A stretch of DNA of 34,332 bases, taken from NCBI GenBank assembly GCA_944389195.1, contig CALXLM010000041.1, positions 1-34,332 of the forward strand. The letters are read 5' to 3'. The position numbers and the translations under genes were made by a program. The DNA comes from an uncultured Opitutales bacterium (GTDB lineage Bacteria > Verrucomicrobiota > Verrucomicrobiia > Opitutales > Intestinicryptomonadaceae). This document shows positions 8,072-16,818 of the stretch, one piece after another; position 1 is the first letter of the stretch; each line of letters starts with the position of its first letter. The notes beneath the pieces are model-generated. The model did no database searches. It was given only the letters and a program-made list of their open reading frames with translations, and was not told where the DNA came from.

Positions 8072-8584
8072 TTAGTCGTCGCCTTCGGAATATGCTTGCC
8101 CCGGACGGTAATCGGAACCGCCGCGCGAATCGTAGCCGTCCCTCTGGCGGCGAAAATTTCTGCGCGATCGATAGTCGCCTCCGCCGTATTTGTCGTCTCC
8201 GCCGTATTTGCGAAACTTAGGACTTTTTTTGAAAAATTTGCCGCGATTTGACGCCTCGTCTGATTCTCCTTCCGCATCTGGCCGGGAAAATTTCGCCTTA
8301 GGCCTGGGGGAAAAGCCCCCGCCGAAGCCCCCGAACCTGCCGCTCCTCGGGCGGCGTTTATCGACCATCATCGGCCTGCCGCCCAAATCGGCTCCGTTTA
8401 AAGAGGCTATAGCATTTTGCGCCTGAGCGTCGTCCTCCATAGTCACAAACGCCACACCCCTAAATCTGCCCGAAAATTTATCGGTAAGCATTTTGACATT
8501 CGAGACCGCCCCGCATTCGGAGAACTTCTCCCTTATTTCCTGTTCCGTAATATCGAACGGCAGATTGCCGACAAATATTTCCAT
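8072..8584 (-). CDS. RRM-type RNA-binding protein with Gly/Arg-rich tail
   Basis: The 170-residue protein starts with a single RNA recognition motif at about residues 1-78. RNP2 is IFVGNL (residues 3-8) and RNP1 is the RGVAFVTM stretch. The tail, about residues 80-170, is rich in Gly, Arg, Asp, Ser and Lys (FGGFGGGF, KYGGDDKYGGGDYRSRR) and should be disordered. The layout matches the bacterial glycine-rich RRM proteins known from cyanobacteria and other phyla, which bind single-stranded RNA and are often cold-induced. The ATG at 8584 has AGGAA five to eight bases upstream, fixing the start. The gene is flanked by long gaps and seems to stand alone, with a double hairpin downstream. Its RNA targets are unknown. 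Confidence 0.92.
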   Translation of the reverse strand: MEIFVGNLPFDITEQEIREKFSECGAVSNVKMLTDKFSGRFRGVAFVTMEDDAQAQNAIASLNGADLGGRPMMVDKRRPRSGRFGGFGGGFSPRPKAKFSRPDAEGESDEASNRGKFFKKSPKFRKYGGDDKYGGGDYRSRRNFRRQRDGYDSRGGSDYRPGQAYSEGDD

Positions 8585-8796
8585 TTGATTCCTGTTTTCT
8601 GTTTTTTACGGTACACCAGCCGCCCCGAAAGGGCTAAAACCGACAAAATTACGCTTCGATTAAACCGCCTGCAGTCCAAAACGGCAGATCCGGCAACATG
8701 CTCCGCACGGCGCTGGACAAAAAAACGCGGTTTTCATAATCTATTTATTATTTCTTCGTCCCCGGAATGAATTTATTAACAAAAAAACGCCTGCGA

Positions 8797-8840
8797 CGGA
8801 AAAAAACCGAAACCCCGCAGAACCAATCCCGCGGGGTTTC
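8797..8840 (-). terminator. Rho-independent terminator of rpmB
   Basis: GAAACCCCGC (8809-8818) and GCGGGGTTTC (8831-8840) pair perfectly over ten bases with a 12-base loop. On the minus strand the stem is followed by GG and seven T. It lies about 40 bases after the rpmB stop, in the right orientation. Confidence 0.88.
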
Positions 8841-8880
8841 CATAAAATGACAAAGCAGACGGCATGGCGTCCCGAAAAGA

Positions 8881-9111
8881 TTACGCCTTTTCAACAAGGC
8901 CCGCTTTTATGGCCTTAACGCTCACCCATTCGCGCTTGACGGCGCCGCTGGCCGTACGCACGCGTATGCGCTGCACATTCGGCTTGAACGTGCGCTTGGT
9001 TTGTTTGACGAGCTGCAAGCCGATGCCTCCGCTTTTCTTGCTCTGACCCTTATGAATGATTCTGCGGCCCTTTACCGGACGCTTGCCTGTGACTGAACAT
9101 ACTCTTGCCAT
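8881..9111 (-). CDS. rpmB: 50S ribosomal protein L28
   Basis: The 76-residue basic protein begins MARVCSVTGKRPVKGRRI, the typical L28 start. It continues with TKRTFKPNVQRIRV and a C-terminal KAIKAGLVEKA, matching the family over its whole length. It is a structural component of the large ribosomal subunit. The open frame extends upstream to 9213, but ATG 9111 gives the conserved N-terminus and has AGGG about 9 bases upstream. It is followed by a strong terminator, so it ends its transcript. The next gene upstream on the same strand is a small basic protein, separated by 108 bases and a hairpin. Confidence 0.95.
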   Translation of the reverse strand: MARVCSVTGKRPVKGRRIIHKGQSKKSGGIGLQLVKQTKRTFKPNVQRIRVRTASGAVKREWVSVKAIKAGLVEKA

Positions 9112-9195
9112 GATAAAAACCCTGTAAATGTTAAATTTTTGAAACGGCGCACAATAACCGCGCCCCCGCGCATTGCAAGCATTTTTTAAAACGAC

Positions 9196-9209
9196 GCCCG
9201 CGCGCGGGC
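9196..9209 (-). terminator. GC-rich palindrome after the small basic protein gene
   Basis: GCCCGCGCGCGGGC is a perfect 14-base palindrome 10 bases after the stop of the gene at 9220-9393. On the minus strand it is followed by GTCGTTTT. It may terminate that gene before rpmB, but the T run is short and displaced. Confidence 0.4.
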
Positions 9210-9219
9210 TCAAACGCGC

Positions 9220-9393
9220 TTATTCGGCGAGTTTTTCCGAAGCGGTCTTTTTCGAAGCCTTAGCCGCGCTTTCGCGGGCCTTGCGCCTGCGGGAGGCCAA
9301 AAGCCTCTGTCTGCGCGCGTTTGGCTTGGAGCCCGCGCTCTTTTTGCCAGGCTTGCGCTTGGCTTTCGATGTCCATTGTATAAGTCCGCTCAT
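9220..9393 (-). CDS. Small Lys/Arg/Ala-rich protein of unknown function
   Basis: The 57-residue product starts MSGLIQWTSKAKRKPGKKSAG and is very rich in Lys, Arg, Ala and Ser, with predicted helix over the last 30 residues. I do not recognise a family. Its composition suggests nucleic-acid or ribosome binding, like histone-H1-like or small ribosomal accessory proteins, and it lies just upstream of rpmB on the same strand. The frame could extend to 9519, but those extra residues look unrelated. ATG 9393 has AAGAAA a few bases upstream. Coding is supported by composition and location rather than homology. Confidence 0.55.
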   Translation of the reverse strand: MSGLIQWTSKAKRKPGKKSAGSKPNARRQRLLASRRRKARESAAKASKKTASEKLAE

Positions 9394-9545
9394 GTTTCTT
9401 AGAATTTGCGTTGTTAAAAAAATTAAGGAAACGAGATTAACTGTTTTTTTCTCGCCTTCCAGCTTTTTTTTCAATTTTTTTAAAACGAGGCGCAACTTTC
9501 CTCCGCGAAAAGCGTTCAAACCGTAAAACAGAAAAAATCACCGCC

Positions 9546-10181
9546 ATGCAGGCAAAAGCGCAAAACGAAATGACCCGCAACCACCAGCCCGCCCCCTTTG
9601 ACGAGGACGCCGCGCTCATGTTTCAAGTTGCGGACGGCTCGGAGCATGCCTTCAGAATGATTGTCGAAAAATGGCAGCGCCCCCTGATGAACTACTTTTT
9701 CCGCTCCTGCCGCGACGCGCATTTCTCGGAAGACATGGCGCAGCAGACTTTTCTCAACCTGTTCCGCGCAAGGGAGGCGTATGCCGAATATCTTTCAAGG
9801 GACATTCCTCCGGAAAAGCCGAAGGCAAAGTTTTCGACCTACCTTTTCAGAATAGCGCGCAACGTTCTGATTACCGAATACCGAAAGAAAGCAAGAAGGC
9901 CGGCAGAGGCAATGGATCCGTCAGAGATGGAGTTCGGAAACGAAGTCTCGGAAAGCTCGTCGGTAGCCGAGCTCGAGGAAATATTCTATTCGTCTGTCGA
10001 ACGGCTTCCCGAAAACCACAGAACGGCAATTCTGCTGTTGAAACAACAGCAGATCTCGTACGAGGAAATCGCCGAAATAATGAAATCCAATGTGCAATCG
10101 GTCAAGACGTGGATCCACAGGGCGCGCGCGGCCCTGCGCCAGGCTCTGCAAAACGCCGAAAATCCGGAAAAAGGAAAGTGA
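9546..10181 (+). CDS. ECF-type RNA polymerase sigma factor
   Basis: The 211-residue protein has the two-domain sigma-70 layout. Region 2 covers about residues 35-115 (EKWQRPLMNYFFRSCRD, EDMAQQTFLNLFRAREAY, FSTYLFRIARNVLITEYRKK). Region 4 covers about residues 145-200 (LPENHRTAILLLKQQQISYEEIAEIM, then SVKTWIHRARAALRQAL). The arrangement is that of extracytoplasmic-function sigma factors, which direct RNA polymerase to a small regulon. The start could be ATG 9546 or ATG 9570; neither has a clear Shine-Dalgarno sequence. The gene is followed after one base by a membrane protein that may be its anti-sigma factor. The signal sensed and the target promoters are unknown. Confidence 0.92.
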   Translation: MQAKAQNEMTRNHQPAPFDEDAALMFQVADGSEHAFRMIVEKWQRPLMNYFFRSCRDAHFSEDMAQQTFLNLFRAREAYAEYLSRDIPPEKPKAKFSTYLFRIARNVLITEYRKKARRPAEAMDPSEMEFGNEVSESSSVAELEEIFYSSVERLPENHRTAILLLKQQQISYEEIAEIMKSNVQSVKTWIHRARAALRQALQNAENPEKGK

Positions 10182-10182
10182 C

Positions 10183-10659
10183 ATGAAAAACGCATTTGCA
10201 TTAAAGGGCAACTCAGACGCAACCGAAAACGCCCGGCTCGACGCCATTATCGACGGATACCTCGAAGCGCAGATTCCTCCGCCTTCGCCGTTGTTTGCCG
10301 ACGCAGTCATGGCCGCCGCGAGAATCCAGGCGCAAAAAGACAGAAATTCCGACTCGCTGTCCGACTCGCTGCTTTCAAGGCTGCGCGATTTTCCAGCCAT
10401 AACCGAGGAAACCATGGTGCGCCTCGCGGAGATGAAGTCGAGCATAGGAAATTCAATATTGGCGTACTCGTCTGCGGCGGCCGTGGCCGCATGCGCGGCG
10501 CTGGCGGTGTTCATGGGGACCGCCAACGCCACTCTCCCGCGCGGCGTCGTAAGCGCCGACGATTTTGCCCAAATGTCAAAGATAGACGAGGAAATAAACG
10601 GCATCGCCGCGCTTGTAATACAGGAGGAATTCATAGACCTGCTCGGCAAAAAGCGGTAG
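10183..10659 (+). CDS. Single-pass membrane protein, candidate anti-sigma factor
   Basis: The 158-residue protein starts at ATG 10183, one base after the sigma factor stop, with GGAAA upstream. Residues 1-90 are hydrophilic and probably cytoplasmic. A single membrane helix spans about 93-117 (SILAYSSAAAVAACAALAVFMG), followed by about 40 residues outside. Tight coupling to an ECF sigma gene and this topology are typical of anti-sigma factors. However, the zinc-binding HxxxCxxC motif of the ZAS domain is absent, so the call rests on position and topology. It could instead be a regulatory membrane protein of another kind. No cleavage or sensing motif was seen outside. Confidence 0.8.
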   Translation: MKNAFALKGNSDATENARLDAIIDGYLEAQIPPPSPLFADAVMAAARIQAQKDRNSDSLSDSLLSRLRDFPAITEETMVRLAEMKSSIGNSILAYSSAAAVAACAALAVFMGTANATLPRGVVSADDFAQMSKIDEEINGIAALVIQEEFIDLLGKKR

Positions 10660-10978
10660 CCGCGCGCATGCGCCCATATTTCCGCTTCGCATTCCGACCC
10701 GCCGCGCTTTAAAAAACTCTCCGTGTCGGCGCAAAAAGGTGCGCTTTTCAAGAATCGGAACGCCCGGCATATTTTCACCTTTAAGTGCGTTTTTTTTCAT
10801 CTTATTGCAAAAGCGCGTTTTGTATTTTGGCAAGCGGCCCGGAACGCCACGGCCGCGGCGCCCCGCAAAGGCTTAAAAATCGGAACGAAACGGCGCTGCG
10901 GAGTGTCTGTTTTTTTGAAGTTTCAGATAGAAATTTTGCTTGCCTTAAACTTAGAATATTAGTAGCTTTCCCTCGACT
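10660..10978. other. 319-base gene-free region upstream of the Verru_Chthon-like gene
   Basis: No gene is supported. A weak hairpin (GCGCA, AAAAGG, TGCGC, then TTTT; 10729-10748) lies about 70 bases after the candidate anti-sigma gene and may terminate it. The last 80 bases are AT-rich and should contain the promoter of the large gene, but no convincing -35/-10 pair stands out. It is a sensible place to look for an ECF promoter. Confidence 0.55.
10729..10748 (+). terminator. Weak hairpin with T run after the candidate anti-sigma gene
   Basis: GCGCA and TGCGC form a five-pair stem with loop AAAAGG, followed directly by TTTT. It is in the right place and orientation, but short. Confidence 0.35.
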
Positions 10979-13900
10979 ATGAAGAATGCTTTTATTTCTA
11001 CCCCCAAAATTCAGAAGAAGCTTTCCCAAAAAAAAGCTTTCGCGCTCGTGTTGGCGTTGGCGCTGATGGGCTTTATGGTTCTATTGATTGTTACGCTGGC
11101 GACGATGGTTCAAATGCAGATGCGTCTGACCCGCCAGATAATGAACGATTTTAAAGCCAAGCAGGCCGCCAAGTTTGCGGCATACCAGGCGATGGGCCGC
11201 GTCCAGTCGGCTCTCGGTCCGGACCAGCGCATCACTGCGAACGCAATGATGTTTGATGACACCGTTGCATCGACAATTACGGATCTCGACAAGGACCCGA
11301 AGTACAACTGGTGGTCCACGCCGATGAATATCGACCGCGACGAAGCCGAAAGGATAGACGACGCTTCGATATCGCAAAACCGCTACTGGGTAGGCGTTTG
11401 GGACACCCGGCGCGGCTATACTCCCGACAAGATGAAAAGGGAGCAGGCCAGATCGGAATACATAACAAATACCGTGGAACGCGCCCTGACATGGCTCGTA
11501 TCCGGAAACCAAATCAGGCCGAAGGAGAGCACCGACTATTCTATCGTAAAGCACCTGCCGACCTCGAGGCTCGACGAGGGCAAATATATCCGCGCGGTAA
11601 GCGTCGGATCCTACGCGGACGAATACGGTGCGGCGCGCCCCGACAGGGACGTTCTCGCCCCGCTGGTGACTCTCGACGTCGATCCGAACCCAATAACGGG
11701 CGAAGTAATCTCCGACGGAAAGGAAACCCGCATAGCATGGTGGGTGGCCGACGAGGGCCAAAAAGCCTCCCTCAACGCTGTGGCATCGCGCGACATGTTC
11801 GAGCACGCCAACCGCATAGACTACCGCGTGCAAAGCCTTCCCTTCTATTCCGGAATCCACGGTTTGACCGTTCCCAACATGGGCGGCAAGGCGGGCACAA
11901 AGGCCTTTGACCTCGATTTCCAAGACGGCGACGACATTTCGTCTATGGCCCGCATAAGGAACCTTGACGACGTAAAGCAGCTTGATATTTTCCGCTCTGG
12001 AAACCTTCCGTCAAACACGCTTCTTTCAAGGCTGTTTTTCCACAGCGCGTCTTTTAACACGAAAGGAATTCTCGTAAACGTCAGGGACGGCGGCCTGAAG
12101 AAGGACCTTTCCCTCGGGCTTACGCGAAAGGATTTCTCTAACGAGGACGAGGAATTAAAAGACACCGACAACAACACGGGGCCGGAATATTTTGAAAGGC
12201 CCTACGGCGTGGCCGGCTACGACTTTAAGACGACGGCCTATCCGCTTTTAAAGGACAACGTATACCAGTACCACATCAATCCTAACAAGTCGAACGAGCC
12301 GAGCAGAAAGCTTGAAGGCGGCGGGCACATATTCGGTCCCCAGATGTACGGCCACGAAAACATAAGCGACGCCGAGCAGCTCTCGACCATTAGGCTGATG
12401 GGAGACATGTTCAGCGACGACTACATCTGGAAGGATCCGGGAGGCCCCCTGTGGGACCAGCTGCGCTCGTACTACAACACGCGCGTCGAGGACCTTGCGG
12501 AAAGGGACACCCACGACGCCCGCGTCCAGACAGACGACCGCTACGGTCTAAAGCCCGTCGTAAAGCGTTTCCAAGTCTTCTATGTCCCGACTTTCGTCAA
12601 CTACGGCGCGCAAAGGTACGGTCTGAGGCTGCACATAATGCCTCTCTTGATACTCTACAATCCGTACGACACAAAAATTAAAGGCGATACCTACTATGCC
12701 ATTCGCGTGTGGGGGCAGTTTAGGCATCCCACCGGAGCGTTTAGGTTTGCCATAGGATACGAAACGGGGCAATACTTCCAGTGCCTGCGCGACCTGCGTA
12801 CGGAAATGATGCCGTCGCTGAGCAGCAATATCACAAAATATCCGCCCGACCAGTTGCGCCTGCAGCAATTCATGGTTCCGTTTAGGCTCGGAGCGGTATG
12901 GAACTCGACAAAACAGACCGGCGGAAGCATTCTACATGTAAACAACAACAACCCGACAAGCAACAATGTTTACCCGATAAAATGGTTGATGTCGCGCTAT
13001 ACGGCTTACTTTGAAGGCTTCCGCTACGGAGGCTCCCAAGACGTTCCGGCGTTCCCGCTTGGATACGGCACGAGGCTCAGGGTGACATCGACACAGCAGA
13101 TAAAGGACGCGATAGCCCCGAGCAACCTCAACGTCACTGAGTCGCTAAAATGGAGGCATTGGAAACATATAGTCGCCGACAGCAACATCATTCCCGATAA
13201 GACCACGGCAATCACGGCCGCCACCACTGGCGGGCGCGACCGCTACTCGGCGCGAGTGGCGCGCATTCCGCTTTATCTCAACAGCATAATATATGCAGTC
13301 ACCCACGGTTCTTATTTTGAATCCATCAACAAGGGAAGCGCTTCGGACGACTATCTTTTATTCTTTGCCCAGAGGGCAATAGACGCGCGCAATCCGGAAA
13401 GCGCCTCGAAAATCTACGGCTCCTGCCCGAACGACGACGACGCCAACCTGCGCTTCATGGCATACGACTCCAAGGGCATAGACCCCGGCAAAGCTAAGAT
13501 ATTCTCGATGAAGAAAGTCATAAGCTATGTCGGCGACCCGACCAACAAGGGAAGCGCTTCGGACGCCGATAAGGACGGACCGAACGGCGTATTGGAAGAA
13601 TCCGCAACAAAAAGCCTTTACGAAGAGCGCGATGCCATGATGTACGGCCTCGACAACGGCGGAGTGCTTGGCGGATGCTTCTATGTTGACATACCGCACC
13701 CGGAATCGGAACACGCCGCAAAATACGCCAACGACATCGACTGGTATTACAACCAAAAATGGGGCAAATATGTGCTGTTCGACCTTCAGCAGATAGCGGA
13801 CTGCAACCTGAGGGACGTAAACGGAAGCTACATGGAAACGAATATAAACAACCTGTTTATAGACATGCAGGATATAGAGGGTGTGTATCCGCGAAAGGAG

Positions 13901-16792
13901 TTGCCGCAGGAAACCAACAACAAAATTCTCGGAGCGAGTTTCAACATGACCCCCCTCGGATATGCCATATCGGCATATAACCTCGACTATACGAGGCCAT
14001 CGGACGCTTCGTCGAATCCTCCGAATACCGATGCAAAGTATTGGAATCCGATACACAGGCACCAGCTTGAATATATAAGGTTGAACCTCGATATTTGGAT
14101 TTGGAAGCGCGAGGGCTTTGAATTTGCGAAATTCGCGAAGTCCGGAGCCAGAAACTACGGTTCCGACCATTTTTACACCACTCAAATTATGGGGCCGTCG
14201 CTTTTGCACATGCGCGGGTTCAGATTCTTCTGCTTCAAGCAGCCGAGTTTTCCTGATCCGTCGATAGGCGCATGGGGACAGAGCACGTCCTCGGGCGAAG
14301 CTGCGAACTACTACGTTTACACGAACTACCACTGCCCGGGCGAGGCGAGAATGGACAACGGAAGGTCTCTTTTCCTCGCTGCCTACCGCAACACCGAAAA
14401 CAGCAATTCCGCATATTATTACTCCACCGACGTGAATGATTCCAGCCAGTACACCGTTGACGGCGCACTGAAGAATCTGCTCGGATTCCAGTCAAAATTC
14501 AGTTCCGACCATTCGGAAAGCCAGCTGCTCGACGAAAACATATCGAGCCGGCAACAGCCCATACACCTAGCCCGCTTCTATCTGAATTGGCTGACGCTAA
14601 ACCCGAGAAGGCATTCGGCCAACTATTGGAAAAACCACGACAGCTGCAGAATGTACAATTCGACAAGCCAGTATATTCCGAGTGTCGATTCGACGGGAAT
14701 ATGCGTGGATACGGAAGGTTTGGGAGACACCCTGCCGCAAGCGATAAAGCATAACAGGGAACTGACTGTCACAAACGGAAACTACGGATATGCCTCACAA
14801 CTGTACGCGTCGATAAACAACACGACCGGGCGCGTGCCGTACGGCTTGGTGTTTGCCTTGCCCTACGCAAACGCCACTCCCGGGCACGAGCCGTTCTTTA
14901 ACGTGCGCCCGTTTGTCAACGCAAACATACAGGCAACGGGTTATTACAGCGACGGCGGCGGAAGAAGCATACCTATAAGCGGCGAAAAGAAATCGCTCTA
15001 CAACACGATATCGCGCCTGACAAAAACGGTGCAGTCGCTGAACCAGGCGTACGGGACAAAAGACGGCATGACATACGTCGGCAACACAATCACCGGAGAA
15101 TCCGACGGGCATGTTAGGATAGGATTGAAAGAGGAGCTGGGGACATACCAAGCACCGATAATCCACGCCCTAAGAAAAACGGAGGTTGTTTCAAATCCGG
15201 CAAACCTCGCGGGCGCGGGGTTGTCGTTCGGCGTTGGCAAAAACCAGGGAACCTCGTGGCTCGGGGAGGATACGTCAAGCTCGTACGCAAACCTTGTAAA
15301 CGGAGATGCTTTCCAGCGTTCATACGGCCTTCAGACTCCGGAATCGCAGACCCCCACGTTTGCGATAGGCAATTCGCTCTGTCCCTCGCGAATATCGCCC
15401 GAAAGAGCATACCACGTCATGTGGATAGACGCTGCAAGCGCAGTTTGGGACAGAAACAACGACAGCAACAACGCTTCAAGATCCGGAAAATTCGACGGCA
15501 CAAGAGAGGCGGCCTTCTACGAGGACAGAAGCGTCCTTTACGATATGTCGTGGCAGTTGAACGACGCTCTCTGGGACGAATACTACTTCTCGACGCTTCC
15601 GTACAGAAAAGACGAGGCCAAAGACACGCTCGACCCGGAGATCGCGTATCCGCAAAACCCGCGCATGCAATACTGCGTGGATCGCGAAGACTACCTTACA
15701 ATCAGGGATCTGACGTCCGACTCCAACAAGGAGCAGTTTGAGGAAAACGCCTCCAAAATGTGGGTAAACGGCGCATTTAACGTAAACTCCACAAGCGTTG
15801 ATGCGTGGAAGGCGGTTCTTTCCACCTACTACGGGCAGGAAATCCGCGACTACCAGGGGAAGTCGCTCAATCTCGAGCAGTCTGAATCGGCGGCGTTCCA
15901 CCGCTGGGCGGCGCCCTACTCGGCCAAAGATTTCACTTCGTCGTCGTCGATAACCGAGGAGGACACTGCATTCCAAGGCTTCAGAGCGCTTAACGCCGAA
16001 GAGATTGAAGAGCTCGCAGTGGCCATCGTTGAGCACATAAAAGACCGCGGGCCGTTCTATTCAATGTCGCACTTTGTCAACAGGGTGGTCGCCGACATGT
16101 CGGCCGAACAGCGCTACACGGAAAGTTATCTCGGCAACGCGCTCGTTCCGCTTCCCGAAAAGCAGGAAGACCGCAAGAACCTCGAGAAAGAGTACGACGA
16201 CGTAATCACATACCGCATTTCGCACGCGCAAAAGGGCGTGCTGCAGGCGGCGATAGACTCGACTTCGATAAACAGGCCGTTCCATACCGACGAAGACTTC
16301 ATAATTTCGATAGACAACAATCGAAACATGTCGGAGGCCCTGCAAAACGACACCAGCTGCAAAGACTACCAGAACGTCAAAAAAATCTGGGAAAACTGGC
16401 GCGGCGCAATCGGGCCCCAAGCCACCGGGGCGCCGGCGTACCTTATGCAGCAGGATTTGCTTTCCCGCCTGGGCTCGTTCCTGACGGTGCGTTCAGACAC
16501 GTTTAAAATCCGCGCATACGGGGAAGTCCGCAACCCGGTTTCGGGTTCGGTCGAAGGCAAGGCATGGTGCGAAATGGTTGTTCAGCGCCTGCCGGAATAT
16601 TTCGATTCAGAATCGCAAAACCAGGAAGCCTGGAGAATCAGCGGGCGCGAACACGAAATCGGCTACCAGGAAAAAGTCGACGACCAGAGAAACTTCAACA
16701 CGCACGTCGACGAGCTCAACGACTTGAACAAAGAGCTCGGAAGAAGGTTCAAAATCGTCTCTTTCCGTTGGCTGAACGAGAAGGAAATATAA
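10979..16792 (+). CDS. Very large pseudopilin-like protein, Verru_Chthon cassette protein A type
   Basis: The 1937-residue protein begins with a basic segment and one long hydrophobic helix (KKAFALVLALALMGFMVLLIVTLATM, about residues 18-43), as in PilX/GspK-like pseudopilins. A helical stretch follows (MQMRLTRQIMNDFKAKQAAKFAAYQAMGRVQSALG). Most of the rest is predicted to be extracytoplasmic, rich in Tyr, Asn, Asp and Ser. The C-terminus (SDTFKIRAYGEV, then AWCEMVVQRLPEYF) resembles the end of the Verru_Chthon cassette protein A family, which is described only from Verrucomicrobia and is normally found with companion proteins B, C and D. None of those companions is next to it. It is followed after 26 bases by a secreted protein in the same transcript. 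A surface filament or secretion role is inferred, not shown. Confidence 0.85.
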   Translation: MKNAFISTPKIQKKLSQKKAFALVLALALMGFMVLLIVTLATMVQMQMRLTRQIMNDFKAKQAAKFAAYQAMGRVQSALGPDQRITANAMMFDDTVASTITDLDKDPKYNWWSTPMNIDRDEAERIDDASISQNRYWVGVWDTRRGYTPDKMKREQARSEYITNTVERALTWLVSGNQIRPKESTDYSIVKHLPTSRLDEGKYIRAVSVGSYADEYGAARPDRDVLAPLVTLDVDPNPITGEVISDGKETRIAWWVADEGQKASLNAVASRDMFEHANRIDYRVQSLPFYSGIHGLTVPNMGGKAGTKAFDLDFQDGDDISSMARIRNLDDVKQLDIFRSGNLPSNTLLSRLFFHSASFNTKGILVNVRDGGLKKDLSLGLTRKDFSNEDEELKDTDNNTGPEYFERPYGVAGYDFKTTAYPLLKDNVYQYHINPNKSNEPSRKLEGGGHIFGPQMYGHENISDAEQLSTIRLMGDMFSDDYIWKDPGGPLWDQLRSYYNTRVEDLAERDTHDARVQTDDRYGLKPVVKRFQVFYVPTFVNYGAQRYGLRLHIMPLLILYNPYDTKIKGDTYYAIRVWGQFRHPTGAFRFAIGYETGQYFQCLRDLRTEMMPSLSSNITKYPPDQLRLQQFMVPFRLGAVWNSTKQTGGSILHVNNNNPTSNNVYPIKWLMSRYTAYFEGFRYGGSQDVPAFPLGYGTRLRVTSTQQIKDAIAPSNLNVTESLKWRHWKHIVADSNIIPDKTTAITAATTGGRDRYSARVARIPLYLNSIIYAVTHGSYFESINKGSASDDYLLFFAQRAIDARNPESASKIYGSCPNDDDANLRFMAYDSKGIDPGKAKIFSMKKVISYVGDPTNKGSASDADKDGPNGVLEESATKSLYEERDAMMYGLDNGGVLGGCFYVDIPHPESEHAAKYANDIDWYYNQKWGKYVLFDLQQIADCNLRDVNGSYMETNINNLFIDMQDIEGVYPRKELPQETNNKILGASFNMTPLGYAISAYNLDYTRPSDASSNPPNTDAKYWNPIHRHQLEYIRLNLDIWIWKREGFEFAKFAKSGARNYGSDHFYTTQIMGPSLLHMRGFRFFCFKQPSFPDPSIGAWGQSTSSGEAANYYVYTNYHCPGEARMDNGRSLFLAAYRNTENSNSAYYYSTDVNDSSQYTVDGALKNLLGFQSKFSSDHSESQLLDENISSRQQPIHLARFYLNWLTLNPRRHSANYWKNHDSCRMYNSTSQYIPSVDSTGICVDTEGLGDTLPQAIKHNRELTVTNGNYGYASQLYASINNTTGRVPYGLVFALPYANATPGHEPFFNVRPFVNANIQATGYYSDGGGRSIPISGEKKSLYNTISRLTKTVQSLNQAYGTKDGMTYVGNTITGESDGHVRIGLKEELGTYQAPIIHALRKTEVVSNPANLAGAGLSFGVGKNQGTSWLGEDTSSSYANLVNGDAFQRSYGLQTPESQTPTFAIGNSLCPSRISPERAYHVMWIDAASAVWDRNNDSNNASRSGKFDGTREAAFYEDRSVLYDMSWQLNDALWDEYYFSTLPYRKDEAKDTLDPEIAYPQNPRMQYCVDREDYLTIRDLTSDSNKEQFEENASKMWVNGAFNVNSTSVDAWKAVLSTYYGQEIRDYQGKSLNLEQSESAAFHRWAAPYSAKDFTSSSSITEEDTAFQGFRALNAEEIEELAVAIVEHIKDRGPFYSMSHFVNRVVADMSAEQRYTESYLGNALVPLPEKQEDRKNLEKEYDDVITYRISHAQKGVLQAAIDSTSINRPFHTDEDFIISIDNNRNMSEALQNDTSCKDYQNVKKIWENWRGAIGPQATGAPAYLMQQDLLSRLGSFLTVRSDTFKIRAYGEVRNPVSGSVEGKAWCEMVVQRLPEYFDSESQNQEAWRISGREHEIGYQEKVDDQRNFNTHVDELNDLNKELGRRFKIVSFRWLNEKEI

Positions 16793-16818
16793 CCGCATAG
16801 CATATAAATTTATCTTCC

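Noticed and set aside
9921-10778. 285-codon open frame on the minus strand
   Set aside because: It runs antisense across the sigma factor and its partner, has no domain I recognise, and the plus-strand genes show clear family motifs.
13358-14332. 324-codon open frame on the minus strand inside the giant gene
   Set aside because: It is an antisense shadow of the Verru_Chthon-like gene, whose C-terminal frame and partner gene are consistent. It has no ribosome site and a skewed Val/Arg-rich composition.
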